Shown here: in pieces, positions 26,496 through 40,671 of the stretch
How positions within the stretch are numbered: the stretch's first letter is position 1
Layout of the letters: each line of letters begins with the position of its first letter
NCBI GenBank assembly: GCA_946699065.1
Contig: CAMPDV010000883.1
Coordinates: 1 to 64,000 of the forward strand
Source of the DNA: Loxodes magnus
Taxonomy: Eukaryota > Ciliophora > Karyorelictea > Loxodida > Loxodidae
Direction: 5' to 3'
Length of the DNA: 64,000 nt
Translations under genes and position numbers: made by a program
Notes under the pieces: generated by a model
What the model saw: the letters and a program-made list of their open reading frames with translations, nothing else
The model's database searches: none
What the model was told of the DNA's origin: nothing

Positions 26496-26979
26496 GAATA
26501 CAACTTTTTTATTTATTTTTTTTACTCTTAATCTCTTTTTTACTCATTTAAATATAATGTAAAATCTTGTCTTTCAAGATGTAATTAAAATTTATTGCAA
26601 TTAAGTATTTTAATTGGAACTCATTGATATATAATATGCAGTCAAAAATATCCTAGACTTACTTTATATCCAAGACTTATTAAATGTTCAGAAATTTCCG
26701 AGACTTAATTATATCTATCAACTTTATTACGATATCGGTTAAACTTATCATTTTTATAGATTTGTTACTGAAGAGAGATATGGTATTTAAAAATTATATA
26801 TCAGTTTTTCACTGAAAAATAAAACCCCAATGCTATTGTAAAAAAACTAATAAAAAAACGATTACTAAAATATGATATATAAGCAGAACATTCGTTTTTT
26901 CTAAAAAATGTAAAAACTTCTCGCGATCATTCTAAGTTTGGTTGTTTCCATTCAAAGTTACAAAAGCGGAGTGTAGCAA
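26496..26979 (+). other. Spacer 15-16
   Basis: 484 bp, consensus layout; nothing unusual seen. Confidence 0.75.
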
Positions 26980-28051
26980 ATGTTACAAAAGAATCAATAT
27001 AGCTATTATGACTCACTTGCTAGTTATGATTATGTATAACCTTATGAGACTGATAAAGCTGTTTACGTCTACAACTACGATTATACCACAAGTCCATCAT
27101 ATTATTATTACAATTCACTCGAAAGTCCCTATGTTTATGATTCTCTCTCATCGGATGCTTACGATTATACTGCCTAATCATCTTATTACTATTATGATTC
27201 ACTCGAAAGTCCCTATGTTTATGATTCTCTCTCATCAGATGCTTATACTGCATAACCATCTTATTACTATTATGATTCATTCATACAAAAATCATTAAAA
27301 CCCTATGCTTATTACTAGTATGATTCCCCCTATAGTTACGACTAATCATATTATTATTATGATTCTCTCTCATCAGATGCTTATAGTTATGCACCTTATT
27401 ACTACTATGATTCACTCTTAGAAAAGTCAGAAAGACCTTATAGTTACTCACAGGCACCATCATATTATTATTATGATTCTCTCTCATCAGATGCTTATAG
27501 TTATGCACCTTATTACTACTATGATTCACTCTTAGAAAAGTCAGAAAGACCTTATAGTTACTCACAGGCACCATCATATTATTATTATGATTCATTCTTA
27601 CAAAAATCAGAAAGACCTTATAGTTATGCATAGGTACCCTATTACTATTATGATTCACTCTTATAAAAGTCAGAAAGACCTTATAGTTACTCACAGGCAC
27701 CATCATATTACTATTATGATTCATTCTTACAAAAATCAGAAAAAACCATATAGTTATGCACAAGCACCTTATTACTACTATGATTCCTTACTAGAGAAAT
27801 CAGATATTTATGCCTATTCTTAGTCATATTATTACTATGATTCATTCTTACAAAAATCAGAAAGACCTTATAGTTATGCACAGGCACCCTATTATTACTA
27901 CGATTCTTTATTAGAGAAATCAGAATCACCTGTTTATATCTATAGTTACGATTATTCAGTACCACCATCATATTATTACTATGATGACCAACCAAATTAC
28001 GATTATGCAGAAAAATTAAGTTACAGTTATTATGATTACTAGTTTGATTGA
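26980..28051 (+). pseudogene. Copy 16, tyrosine-rich protein (A2 B1), one frameshift
   Basis: One extra A in the run of KSEKP, near 27743. Confidence 0.78.
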
Positions 28052-28535
28052 GAATACAACTTTTTTATTTATTTTTTTTTACTCTTAATCTCTTTTTTAC
28101 TCATTTAAATATAATGTAAAATCTTGTCTTTCAAGATGTAATTAAAATTTATTGCAATTAAGTATTTTAATTGGAACTCATTGATATATAATATGCAGTC
28201 AAAAATATCCTAGACTTACTTTATATCCAAGACTTATTAATGTTCAGAAATTTCCGAGACTTAATTATATCTATCAACTTTATTACGATATCGGTTAAAC
28301 TTATCATTTTTATAGATTTGTTACTGAAGAGAGATATGGTATTTAAAAATTATATATCAGTTTTTCACTGAAAAATAAAACCCCAATGCTATTGTAAAAA
28401 AACTAATAAAAAAACGATTACTAAAATATGATATATAAGCAGAACATTCGTTTTTTCTAAAAAATGTAAAAACTTCTCGCGATCATTCTAAGTTTGGTTG
28501 TTTCCATTCAAAGTTACAAAAGCGGAGTGTAGCAA
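28052..28535 (+). other. Spacer 16-17
   Basis: 484 bp, with one T gained near 28080 and one A lost near 28239. Confidence 0.75.
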
Positions 28536-29841
28536 ATGTTACAAAAGAATCAATATAGCTATTATGACTCACTTGCTAGTTATGATTATGTATAACCTTA
28601 TGAGACTGATAAAGCTGTTTACGTCTACAACTACGATTATACCACAAGTCCATCATATTATTATTACAATTCACTCGAAAGTCCCTATGTTTATGATTCT
28701 CTCTCATCGGATGCTTACGATTATACTGCCTAATCATCTTATTACTATTATGATTCACTCGAAAGTCCCTATGTTTATGATTCTCTCTCATCAGATGCTT
28801 ATACTGCATAACCATCTTATTACTATTATGATTCATTCATACAAAAATCATTAAAACCCTATGCTTATTACTAGTATGATTCCCCCTATAGTTACGACTA
28901 ATCATATTATTATTATGATTCTCTCTCATCAGATGCTTATAGTTATGCACCTTATTACTACTATGATTCACTCTTAGAAAAGTCAGAAAGACCTTATAGT
29001 TACTCACAGGCACCATCATATTATTATTATGATTCTCTCTCATCAGATGCTTATAGTTATGCACCTTATTACTACTATGATTCACTCTTAGAAAAGTCAG
29101 AAAGACCTTATAGTTACTCACAGGCACCATCATATTATTATTATGATTCTCTCTCATCAGATGCTTATAGTTATGCACCTTATTACTACTATGATTCACT
29201 CTTAGAAAAGTCAGAAAGACCTTATAGTTACTCACAGGCACCATCATATTACTATTATGATTCATTCTTACAAAAATCAGAAAAACCATATAGTTATGCA
29301 CAAGCACCTTATTACTACTATGATTCCTTACTAGAGAAATCAGATATTTATGCCTATTCTTAGTCATATTATTACTATGATTCATTCTTACAAAAATCAG
29401 AAAGACCTTATAGTTATGCATAGGTACCCTATTACTATTATGATTCACTCTTATAAAAGTCAGAAAGACCTTATAGTTACTCACAGGCACCATCATATTA
29501 CTATTATGATTAATTCTTACAAAAATCAGAAAAACCATATAGTTATGCACAAGCACCTTATTACTACTATGATTCCTTACTAGAGAAATCAGATATTTAT
29601 GCCTATTCTTAGTCATATTATTACTATGATTCATTCTTACAAAAATCAGAAAGACCTTATAGTTTATGCACAGGCACCCTATTATTACTACGATTCTTTA
29701 TTAGAGAAATCAGAATCACCTGTTTATATCTATAGTTACGATTATTCAGTACCACCATCATATTATTACTATGATGACCAACCAAATTACGATTATGCAG
29801 AAAAATTAAGTTACAGTTATTATGATTACTAGTTTGATTGA
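28536..29841 (+). pseudogene. Copy 17, tyrosine-rich protein (A3 B' B), one frameshift; extra in-frame TAA
   Basis: An extra T near 29663 shifts the C-terminal part. Upstream of it, TCA has become TAA at 29511-29513 (D-taa-F). This would be Ser to Gln under table 6 and a plain nonsense codon under the standard code. Confidence 0.78.
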
Positions 29842-30324
29842 GAATACAACTTTTTTATTTATTTTTTTTACTCTTAATCTCTTTTTTACTCATTTAAATA
29901 TAATGTAAAATCTTGTCTTTCAAGATGTAATTAAAATTTATTGCAATTAAGTATTTTAATTGGAACTCATTGATATATAATATGCAGTCAAAAATATCCT
30001 AGACTTACTTTATATCCAAGACTTATTAAATGTTCAGAAATTTCCGAGACTTAATTATATCTATCAACTTTATTACGATATCGGTTAAACTTATCATTTT
30101 TATAGATTTGTTACTGAAGAGAGATATGGTATTTAAAAATTATATATCAGTTTTTCACTGAAAAATAAAACCCCAATGCTATTGTAAAAAAACTAATAAA
30201 AAAACGATTACTAAATATGATATATAAGCAGAACATTCGTTTTTTCTAAAAAATGTAAAAACTTCTCGCGATCATTCTAAGTTTGGTTGTTTCCATTCAA
30301 AGTTACAAAAGCGGAGTGTAGCAA
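29842..30324 (+). other. Spacer 17-18
   Basis: 483 bp, one A missing near 30214. Confidence 0.75.
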
Positions 30325-31778
30325 ATGTTACAAAAGAATCAATATAGCTATTATGACTCACTTGCTAGTTATGATTATGTATAACCTTATGAGACTGATA
30401 AAGCTGTTTACGTCTACAACTACGATTATACCACAAGTCCATCATATTATTATTACAATTCACTCGAAAGTCCCCTATGTTTATGATTCTCTCTCATCGG
30501 ATGCTTACGATTATACTGCCTAATCATCTTATTACTATTATGATTCACTCGAAAGTCCCTATGTTTATGATTCTCTCTCATCAGATGCTTATACTGCATA
30601 ACCATCTTATTACTATTATGATTCATTCATACAAAAATCATTAAAACCCTATGCTTATTACTAGTATGATTCCCCTATAGTTACGACTAATCATATTATT
30701 ATTATGATTCTCTCTCATCAGATGCTTATAGTTATGCACCTTATTACTACTATGATTCACTCTTAGAAAAGTCAGAAAGACCTTATAGTTACTCACAGGC
30801 ACCATCATATTATTATTATGATTCATTCTTACAAAAATCAGAAAGACCTTATAGTTATGCATAGGTACCCTATTACTATTATGATTCACTCTTATAAAAG
30901 TCAGAAAGACCTTATAGTTACTCACAGGCACCATCATATTACTATTATGATTCATTCTTACAAAAATCAGAAAAACCATATAGTTATGCACAAGCACCTT
31001 ATTACTACTATGATTCCTTACTAGAGAAATCAGATATTTATGCCTATTCTTAGTCATATTATTACTATGATTCATTCTTACAAAAATCAGAAAGACCTTA
31101 TAGTTATGCATAGGTACCCTATTACTATTATGATTCACTCTTATAAAAGTCAGAAAGACCTTATAGTTACTCACAGGCACCATCATATTACTATTATGAT
31201 TCATTCTTACAAAAATCAGAAAAACCATATAGTTATGCACAAGCACCTTATTACTACTATGATTCCTTACTAGAGAAATCAGATATTTATGCCTATTCTT
31301 AGTCATATTATTACTATGATTCATTCTTACAAAATCAGAAAGACCTTATAGTTATGCATAGGTACCCTATTACTATTATGATTCACTCTTATAAAAGTCA
31401 GAAAGACCTTATAGTTACTCACAGGCACCATCATATTACTATTATGATTCATTCTTACAAAAATCAGAAAAACCATATAGTTATGCACAAGCACCTTATT
31501 ACTACTATGATTCCTTACTAGAGAAATCAGATATTTATGCCTATTCTTAGTCATATTATTACTATGATTCATTCTTACAAAAATCAGAAAGACCTTATAG
31601 TTATGCACAGGCACCCTATTATTACTACGATTCTTTATTAGAGAAATCAGAATCACCTGTTTATATCTATAGTTACGATTATTCAGTACCACCATCATAT
31701 TATTACTATGATGACCAACCAAATTACGATTATGCAGAAAAATTAAGTTACAGTTATTATGATTACTAGTTTGATTGA
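30325..31778 (+). pseudogene. Copy 18, tyrosine-rich protein (A1 B3), frame broken
   Basis: Extra C near 30473, missing C near 30673 and missing A near 31331. The architecture has one A module and three complete B blocks at 30823-31568. The corrected product would be 484 aa. Confidence 0.75.
30823..31568 (+). repeat. Three tandem 249-bp B blocks in copy 18
   Basis: Three consecutive copies of the 83-codon block that begins SFLQKSERPYSYAQVP and ends SQSYYYYD. Each contains one TAG, one TAA and a second TAG. The third copy lacks one A near 31331. Confidence 0.88.
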
Positions 31779-32263
31779 GAATACAACTTTTTTATTTATT
31801 TTTTTTACTCTTAATCTCTTTTTTACTCATTTAAATATAATGTAAAATCTTGTCTTTCAAGATGTAATTAAAATTTATTGCAATTAAGTATTTTAATTGG
31901 AACTCATTGATATATAATATGCAGTCAAAAATATCCTAGACTTACTTTATATCCAAGACTTATTAAATGTTCAGAAATTTCCGAGACTTAATTATATCTA
32001 TCAACTTTATTACGATATCGGTTAAACTTATCATTTTTATAGATTTGTTACTGAAGAGAGATATGGTATTTAAAAATTATATATCAGTTTTTCACTGAAA
32101 AATAAAACCCCAATGCTATTGTAAAAAAACTAATAAAAAAACGATTACTAAAATATGATATATAAGCAGAACATTCGTTTTTTCTAAAAAATGTAAAAAC
32201 TTCTCGCGATCATTCTAAGTTTGGTTGTTTCCATTCAAAGTTACAAAAGCGGAGGTGTAGCAA
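31779..32263 (+). other. Spacer 18-19
   Basis: 485 bp. An extra G in the leader (ggaggtgtagc, near 32254) changes the spacing of the invariant GGAG to the ATG. Confidence 0.75.
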
Positions 32264-33334
32264 ATGTTACAAAAGAATCAATATAGCTATTATGACTCAC
32301 TTGCTAGTTATGATTATGTATAACCTTATGAGACTGATAAAGCTGTTTACGTCTACAACTACGATTATACCACAAGTCCATCATATTATTATTACAATTC
32401 ACTCGAAAGTCCCTATGTTTATGATTCTCTCTCATCGGATGCTTACGATTATACTGCCTAATCATCTTATTACTATTATGATTCACTCGAAAGTCCCTAT
32501 GTTTATGATTCTCTCTCATCAGATGCTTATACTGCATAACCATCTTATTACTATTATGATTCATTCATACAAAAATCATTAAAACCCTATGCTTATTACT
32601 AGTATGATTCCCCCTATAGTTACGACTAATCATATTATTATTATGATTCTCTCTCATCAGATGCTTATAGTTATGCACCTTATTACTACTATGATTCACT
32701 CTTAGAAAAGTCAGAAAGACCTTATAGTTACTCACAGGCACCATCATATTATTATTATGATTCTCTCTCATCAGATGCTTATAGTTATGCACCTTATTAC
32801 TACTATGATTCACTCTTAGAAAAGTCAGAAAGACCTTATAGTTACTCACAGGCACCATCATATTATTATTATGATTCATTCTTACAAAAATCAGAAAGAC
32901 CTTATAGTTATGCATAGGTACCCTATTACTATTATGATTCACTCTTATAAAAGTCAGAAAGACCTTATAGTTACTCACAGGCACCATCATATTACTATTA
33001 TGATTCATTCTTACAAAAATCAGAAAAACCATATAGTTATGCACAAGCACCTTATTACTACTATGATTCCTTACTAGAGAAATCAGATATTTATGCCTAT
33101 TCTTAGTCATATTATTACTATGATTCATTCTTACAAAAATCAGAAAGACCTTATAGTTATGCACAGGCACCCTATTATTACTACGATTCTTTATTAGAGA
33201 AATCAGAATCACCTGTTTATATCTATAGTTACGATTATTCAGTACCACCATCATATTATTACTATGATGACCAACCAAATTACGATTATGCAGAAAAATT
33301 AAGTTACAGTTATTATGATTACTAGTTTGATTGA
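32264..33334 (+). CDS. Copy 19, tyrosine-rich protein, 356 aa (A2 B1)
   Basis: Intact 357-codon frame. This is the commonest intact architecture in the window; copies 32, 34 and 35 share it. Confidence 0.87.
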
Positions 33335-33818
33335 GAATACAACTTTTTTATTTATTTTTTTTACTCTTAATCTCTTTTTTACTCATTTAAATATAATGTA
33401 AAATCTTGTCTTTCAAGATGTAATTAAAATTTATTGCAATTAAGTATTTTAATTGGAACTCATTGATATATAATATGCAGTCAAAAATATCCTAGACTTA
33501 CTTTATATCCAAGACTTATTAAATGTTCAGAAATTTCCGAGACTTAATTATATCTATCAACTTTATTACGATATCGGTTAAACTTATCATTTTTATAGAT
33601 TTGTTACTGAAGAGAGATATGGTATTTAAAAATTATATATCAGTTTTTCACTGAAAAATAAAACCCCAATGCTATTGTAAAAAAACTAATAAAAAAACGA
33701 TTACTAAAATATGATATATAAGCAGAACATTCGTTTTTTCTAAAAAATGTAAAAACTTCTCGCGATCATTCTAAGTTTGGTTGTTTCCATTCAAAGTTAC
33801 AAAAGCGGAGTGTAGCAA
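33335..33818 (+). other. Spacer 19-20
   Basis: 484 bp, consensus layout; nothing unusual seen. Confidence 0.75.
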
Positions 33819-34890
33819 ATGTTACAAAAGAATCAATATAGCTATTATGACTCACTTGCTAGTTATGATTATGTATAACCTTATGAGACTGATAAAGCTG
33901 TTTACGTCTACAACTACGATTATACCACAAGTCCATCATATTATTATTACAATTCACTCGAAAGTCCCTATGTTTATGATTCTCTCTCATCGGATGCTTA
34001 CGATTATACTGCCTAATCATCTTATTACTATTATGATTCACTCGAAAGTCCCTATGTTTATGATTCTCTCTCATCAGATGCTTATACTGCATAACCATCT
34101 TATTACTATTATGATTCATTCATACAAAAATCATTAAAACCCTATGCTTATTACTAGTATGATTCCCCCTATAGTTACGACTAATCATATTATTATTATG
34201 ATTCTCTCTCATCAGATGCTTATAGTTATGCACCTTATTACTACTATGATTCACTCTTAGAAAAGTCAGAAAGACCTTATAGTTACTCACAGGCACCATC
34301 ATATTATTATTATGATTCTCTCTCATCAGATGCTTATAGTTATGCACCTTATTACTACTATGATTCACTCTTAGAAAAGTCAGAAAGACCTTATAGTTAC
34401 TCACAGGCACCATCATATTATTATTATGATTCATTCTTACAAAAATCAGAAAGACCTTATAGTTATGCATAGGTACCCTATTACTATTATGATTCACTCT
34501 TATAAAAGTCAGAAAGACCTTATAGTTACTCACAGGCACCATCATATTACTATTATGATTCATTCTTACAAAAATCAGAAAAACCATATAGTTATGCACA
34601 AGCACCTTATTACTACTATGATTCCTTACTAGAGAAATCAGATATTTATGCCTATTCTTAGTCATATTATTACTATGATTCATTCTTACAAAAATCAGAA
34701 AGACCTTATAGTTATGCACAGGCACCCTATTATTACTACGATTCTTTATTAGAGAAATCAGAATCACCTGTTTATATCTATAGTTACGATTATTCAGTAC
34801 CACCATCATATTATTACTATGATGACCAACCAAATTACGATTATGCAGAAAAAATTAAGTTACAGTTATTATGATTACTAGTTTGATTGA
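33819..34890 (+). pseudogene. Copy 20, tyrosine-rich protein (A2 B1), altered C-terminus
   Basis: One extra A near 34852, after about 344 good codons. Read as is, the tail becomes EKIKLQLL and ends at TGA 34872-34874, about 5 codons before the usual stop. The product could still be nearly full length (351 aa), so this may be a functional variant. Confidence 0.75.
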
Positions 34891-35374
34891 GAATACAACT
34901 TTTTTATTTATTTTTTTTACTCTTAATCTCTTTTTTACTCATTTAAATATAATGTAAAATCTTGTCTTTCAAGATGTAATTAAAATTTATTGCAATTAAG
35001 TATTTTAATTGGAACTCATTGATATATAATATGCAGTCAAAAATATCCTAGACTTACTTTATATCCAAGACTTATTAAATGTTCAGAAATTTCCGAGACT
35101 TAATTATATCTATCAACTTTATTACGATATCGGTTAAACTTATCATTTTTATAGATTTGTTACTGAAGAGAGATATGGTATTTAAAAATTATATATCAGT
35201 TTTTCACTGAAAAATAAAACCCCAATGCTATTGTAAAAAAACTAATAAAAAAACGATTACTAAAATATGATATATAAGCAGAACATTCGTTTTTTCTAAA
35301 AAATGTAAAAACTTCTCGCGATCATTCTAAGTTTGGTTGTTTCCATTCAAAGTTACAAAAGCGGAGTGTAGCAA
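34891..35374 (+). other. Spacer 20-21
   Basis: 484 bp, consensus layout; nothing unusual seen. Confidence 0.75.
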
Positions 35375-36697
35375 ATGTTACAAAAGAATCAATATAGCTA
35401 TTATGACTCACTTGCTAGTTATGATTATGTATAACCTTATGAGACTGATAAAGCTGTTTACGTCTACAACTACGATTATACCACAAGTCCATCATATTAT
35501 TATTACAATTCACTCGAAAGTCCCTATGTTTATGATTCTCTCTCATCGGATGCTTACGATTATACTGCCTAATCATCTTATTACTATTATGATTCACTCG
35601 AAAGTCCCTATGTTTATGATTCTCTCTCATCAGATGCTTATACTGCATAACCATCTTATTACTATTATGATTCATTCATACAAAAATCATTAAAACCCTA
35701 TGCTTATTACTAGTATGATTCCCCCTATAGTTACGACTAATTCATATTATTATTATGATTCTCTCTCATCAGATGCTTATAGTTATGCACCTTATTACTA
35801 CTATGATTCACTCTTAGAAAAGTCAGAAAGACCTTATAGTTACTCACAGGCACCATCATATTATTATTATGATTCTCTCTCATCAGATGCTTATAGTTAT
35901 GCACCTTATTACTACTATGATTCACTCTTAGAAAAGTCAGAAAGACCTTATAGTTACTCACAGGCACCATCATAATTATTATTATGATTCATTCTTACAA
36001 AAATCAGAAAGACCTTATAGTTATGCATAGGTACCCTATTACTATTATGATTCACTCTTATAAAAGTCAGAAAGACCTTATAGTTACTCACAGGCACCAT
36101 CATATTACTATTATGATTCATTCTTACAAAAATCAGAAAAACCATATAGTTATGCACAAGCACCTTATTACTACTATGATTCCTTACTAGAGAAATCAGA
36201 TATTTATGCCTATTCTTAGTCATATTATTACTATGATTCATTCTTACAAAAATCAGAAAGACCTTATAGTTATGCATAGGTACCCTATTACTATTATGAT
36301 TCACTCTTATAAAAGTCAGAAAGACCTTATAGTTACTCACAGGCACCATCATATTACTATTATGATTCATTCTTACAAAAATCAGAAAAACCATATAGTT
36401 ATGCACAAGCACCTTATTACTACTATGATTCCTTACTAGAGAAATCAGATATTTATGCCTATTCTTAGTCATATTATTACTATGATTCATTCTTACAAAA
36501 ATCAGAAAGACCTTATAGTTATGCACAGGCACCCTATTATTACTACGATTCTTTATTAGAGAAATCAGAATCACCTGTTTATATCTATAGTTACGATTAG
36601 TTCAGTACCACCATCATATTATTACTATGATGACCAACCTAATTACGATTATGCAGAAAAATTAAGTTACAGTTATTATGATTACTAGTTTGATTGA
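35375..36697 (+). pseudogene. Copy 21, tyrosine-rich protein (A2 B2), frame broken
   Basis: Three insertions: T near 35741, A near 35975 and G near 36600. They sum to +3, so the last part is back in frame. There is also a silent A-to-T change near 36640 (CCA to CCT). Confidence 0.75.
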
Positions 36698-37182
36698 GAA
36701 TACAACTTTTTTATTTATTTTTTTTACTCTTAATCTCTTTTTTACTCATTTAAATATAATGTAAAATCTTGTCTTTCAAGATGTAATTAAAATTTATTGC
36801 AATTAAGTATTTTAATTGGAACTCATTGATATATAATATGCAGTCAAAAATATCCTAGACTTACTTTATATCCAAGACCTTATTAAATGTTCAGAAATTT
36901 CCGAGACTTAATTATATCTATCAACTTTATTACGATATCGGTTAAACTTATCATTTTTATAGATTTGTTACTGAAGAGAGATATGGTATTTAAAAATTAT
37001 ATATCAGTTTTTCACTGAAAAATAAAACCCCAATGCTATTGTAAAAAAACTAATAAAAAAACGATTACTAAAATATGATATATAAGCAGAACATTCGTTT
37101 TTTCTAAAAAATGTAAAAACTTCTCGCGATCATTCTAAGTTTGGTTGTTTCCATTCAAAGTTACAAAAGCGGAGTGTAGCAA
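36698..37182 (+). other. Spacer 21-22
   Basis: 485 bp, one extra C near 36879 within the second AGACTTA motif. Confidence 0.75.
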
Positions 37183-38280
37183 ATGTTACAAAAGAATCAA
37201 TATAGCTATTATGACTCACTTGCTAGTTATGATTATGTATAACCTTATGAGACTGATAAAGCTGTTTACGTCTACAACTACGATTATACCACAAGTCCAT
37301 CATATTATTATTACAATTCACTCGAAAGTCCCTATGTTTATGATTCTCTCTCATCGGATGCTTACGATTATACTGCCTAATCATCTTATTACTATTATGA
37401 TTCACTCGAAAGTCCCTATGTTTATGATTCACTCGAAAGTCCCTATGTTTATGATTCTCTCTCATCAGATGCTTATACTGCATAACCATCTTATTACTAT
37501 TATGATTCATTCATACAAAAATCATTAAAACCCTATGCTTATTACTAGTATGATTCCCCCTATAGTTACGACTAATCATATTATTATTATGATTCTCTCT
37601 CATCAGATGCTTATAGTTATGCACCTTATTACTACTATGATTCACTCTTAGAAAAGTCAGAAAGACCTTATAGTTACTCACAGGCACCATCATATTATTA
37701 TTATGATTCTCTCTCATCAGATGCTTATAGTTATGCACCTTATTACTACTATGATTCACTCTTAGAAAAGTCAGAAAGACCTTATAGTTACTCACAGGCA
37801 CCATCATATTATTATTATGATTCATTCTTACAAAAATCAGAAAGACCTTATAGTTATGCATAGGTACCCTATTACTATTATGATTCACTCTTATAAAAGT
37901 CAGAAAGACCTTATAGTTACTCACAGGCACCATCATATTACTATTATGATTCATTCTTACAAAAATCAGAAAAACCATATAGTTATGCACAAGCACCTTA
38001 TTACTACTATGATTCCTTACTAGAGAAATCAGATATTTATGCCTATTCTTAGTCATATTATTACTATGATTCATTCTTACAAAAATCAGAAAGACCTTAT
38101 AGTTATGCACAGGCACCCTATTATTACTACGATTCTTTATTAGAGAAATCAGAATCACCTGTTTATATCTATAGTTACGATTATTCAGTACCACCATCAT
38201 ATTATTACTATGATGACCAACCAAATTACGATTATGCAGAAAAATTAAGTTACAGTTATTATGATTACTAGTTTGATTGA
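37183..38280 (+). CDS. Copy 22, tyrosine-rich protein, 365 aa (A2 B1 plus 9-aa duplication)
   Basis: Intact frame, 27 bp longer than the 1071-bp form. The extra DNA is a perfect in-frame duplication of DSLESPYVY at 37399-37452 in the N-terminal part. It is the only copy with this change. Confidence 0.87.
37399..37452 (+). repeat. 27-bp in-frame tandem duplication
   Basis: Two perfect copies of the nine codons DSLESPYVY, found only in copy 22. It shows that small slippage events also reshape the N-terminal part. Confidence 0.93.
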
Positions 38281-38764
38281 GAATACAACTTTTTTATTTA
38301 TTTTTTTTACTCTTAATCTCTTTTTTACTCATTTAAATATAATGTAAAATCTTGTCTTTCAAGATGTAATTAAAATTTATTGCAATTAAGTATTTTAATT
38401 GGAACTCATTGATATATAATATGCAGTCAAAAATATCCTAGACTTACTTTATATCCAAGACTTATTAAATGTTCAGAAATTTCCGAGACTTAATTATATC
38501 TATCAACTTTATTACGATATCGGTTAAACTTATCATTTTTATAGATTTGTTACTGAAGAGAGATATGGTATTTAAAAATTATATATCAGTTTTTCACTGA
38601 AAAATAAAACCCCAATGCTATTGTAAAAAAACTAATAAAAAAACGATTACTAAAATATGATATATAAGCAGAACATTCGTTTTTTCTAAAAAATGTAAAA
38701 ACTTCTCGCGATCATTCTAAGTTTGGTTGTTTCCATTCAAAGTTACAAAAGCGGAGTGTAGCAA
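38281..38764 (+). other. Spacer 22-23
   Basis: 484 bp, consensus layout; nothing unusual seen. Confidence 0.75.
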
Positions 38765-40185
38765 ATGTTACAAAAGAATCAATATAGCTATTATGACTCA
38801 CTTGCTAGTTATGATTATGTATAACCTTATGAGACTGATAAAGCTGTTTACGTCTACAACTACGATTATACCACAAGTCCATCATATTATTATTACAATT
38901 CACTCGAAAGTCCCTATGTTTTATGATTCTCTCTCATCGGATGCTTACGATTATACTGCCTAATCATCTTATTACTATTATGATTCACTCGAAAGTCCCT
39001 ATGTTTATGATTCTCTCTCATCAGATGCTTATACTGCATAACCATCTTATTACTATTATGATTCATTCATACAAAAATCATTAAAACCCTATGCTTATTA
39101 CTAGTATGATTCCCCCTATAGTTACGACTAATCATATTATTATTATGATTCTCTCTCATCAGATGCTTATAGTTATGCACCTTATTACTACTATGATTCA
39201 CTCTTAGAAAAGTCAGAAAGACCTTATAGTTACTCACAGGCACCATCATATTATTATTATGATCTCTCTCATCAGATGCTTATAGTTATGCACCTTATTA
39301 CTACTATGATTCACTCTTAGAAAAGTCAGAAAGACCTTATAGTTACTCACAGGCACCATCATATTATTATTATGATTCTCTCTCATCAGATGCTGTATAG
39401 TTATGCACCTTATTACTACTATGATTCACTCTTAGAAAAGTCAGAAAGACCTTATAGTTACTCACAGGCACCATCATATTATTATTATGATTCTCTCTCA
39501 TCAGATGCTTATAGTTATGCACCTTATTACTACTATGATTCACTCTTAGAAAAGTCAGAAAGACCTTATAGTTACTCACAGGCACCATCATATTACTATT
39601 ATGATTCATTCTTACAAAAATCAGAAAAACCATATAGTTATGCACAAGCACCTTATTACTACTATGATTCCTTACTAGAGAAATCAGATATTTATGCCTA
39701 TTCTTAGTCATATTATTACTATGATTCATTCTTACAAAAATCAGAAAGACCTTATAGTTATGCATAGGTACCCTATTACTATTATGATTCACTCTTATAA
39801 AAGTCAGAAAGACCTTATAGTTACTCACAGGCACCATCATATTACTATTATGATTCATTCTTACAAAAAATCAGAAAAACCATATAGTTATGCACAAGCA
39901 CCTTATTACTACTATGATTCCTTACTAGAGAAATCAGATATTTATGCCTATTCTTAGTCATATTATTACTATGATTCATTCTTACAAAAATCAGAAAGAC
40001 CTTATAGTTATGCACAGGCACCCTATTATTACTACGATTCTTTATTAGAGAAATCAGAATCACCTGTTTATATCTATAGTTACGATTATTCAGTACCACC
40101 ATCATATTATTACTATGATGACCAACCAAATTACGATTATGCAGAAAAATTAAGTTACAGTTATTATGATTACTAGTTTGATTGA
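38765..40185 (+). pseudogene. Copy 23, tyrosine-rich protein (A4 B' B), frame broken
   Basis: +T near 38920, -T near 39263, +G near 39395 and +A near 39868. The corrected form would be 1419 bp (472 aa), with four A modules before the partial block. Confidence 0.75.
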
Positions 40186-40671
40186 GAATACAACTTTTTT
40201 ATTTATTTTTTTACTCTTAATCTCTTTTTTTACTCATTTAAATATAATGTAAAATCTTGTCTTTCAAGATGTAATTAAAATTTATTGCAATTAAGTATTT
40301 TAATTGGAACTCATTGATATATAATATGCAGTCAAAAATATCCTAGACTTACTTTATATCCAAGACTTATTAAATGTTCAGAAATTTCCGAGACTTAATT
40401 ATATCTATCAACTTTATTACGATATCGGTTAAACTTATCATTTTTATAGATTTGTTACTGAAGAGAGATATGGTATTTAAAAATTATATATCAGTTTTTT
40501 CACTGAAAAATAAAACCCCAATGCTATTGTAAAAAAACTAATAAAAAAAACGATTACTAAAATATGATATATAAGCAGAACATTCGTTTTTTCTAAAAAA
40601 TGTAAAAACTTCTCGCGATCATTCTAAGTTTGGTTGTTTCCATTCAAAGTTACAAAAGCGGAGTGTAGCAA
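40186..40671 (+). other. Spacer 23-24
   Basis: 486 bp with T-run length changes near 40210, 40230 and 40500; otherwise consensus. Confidence 0.72.
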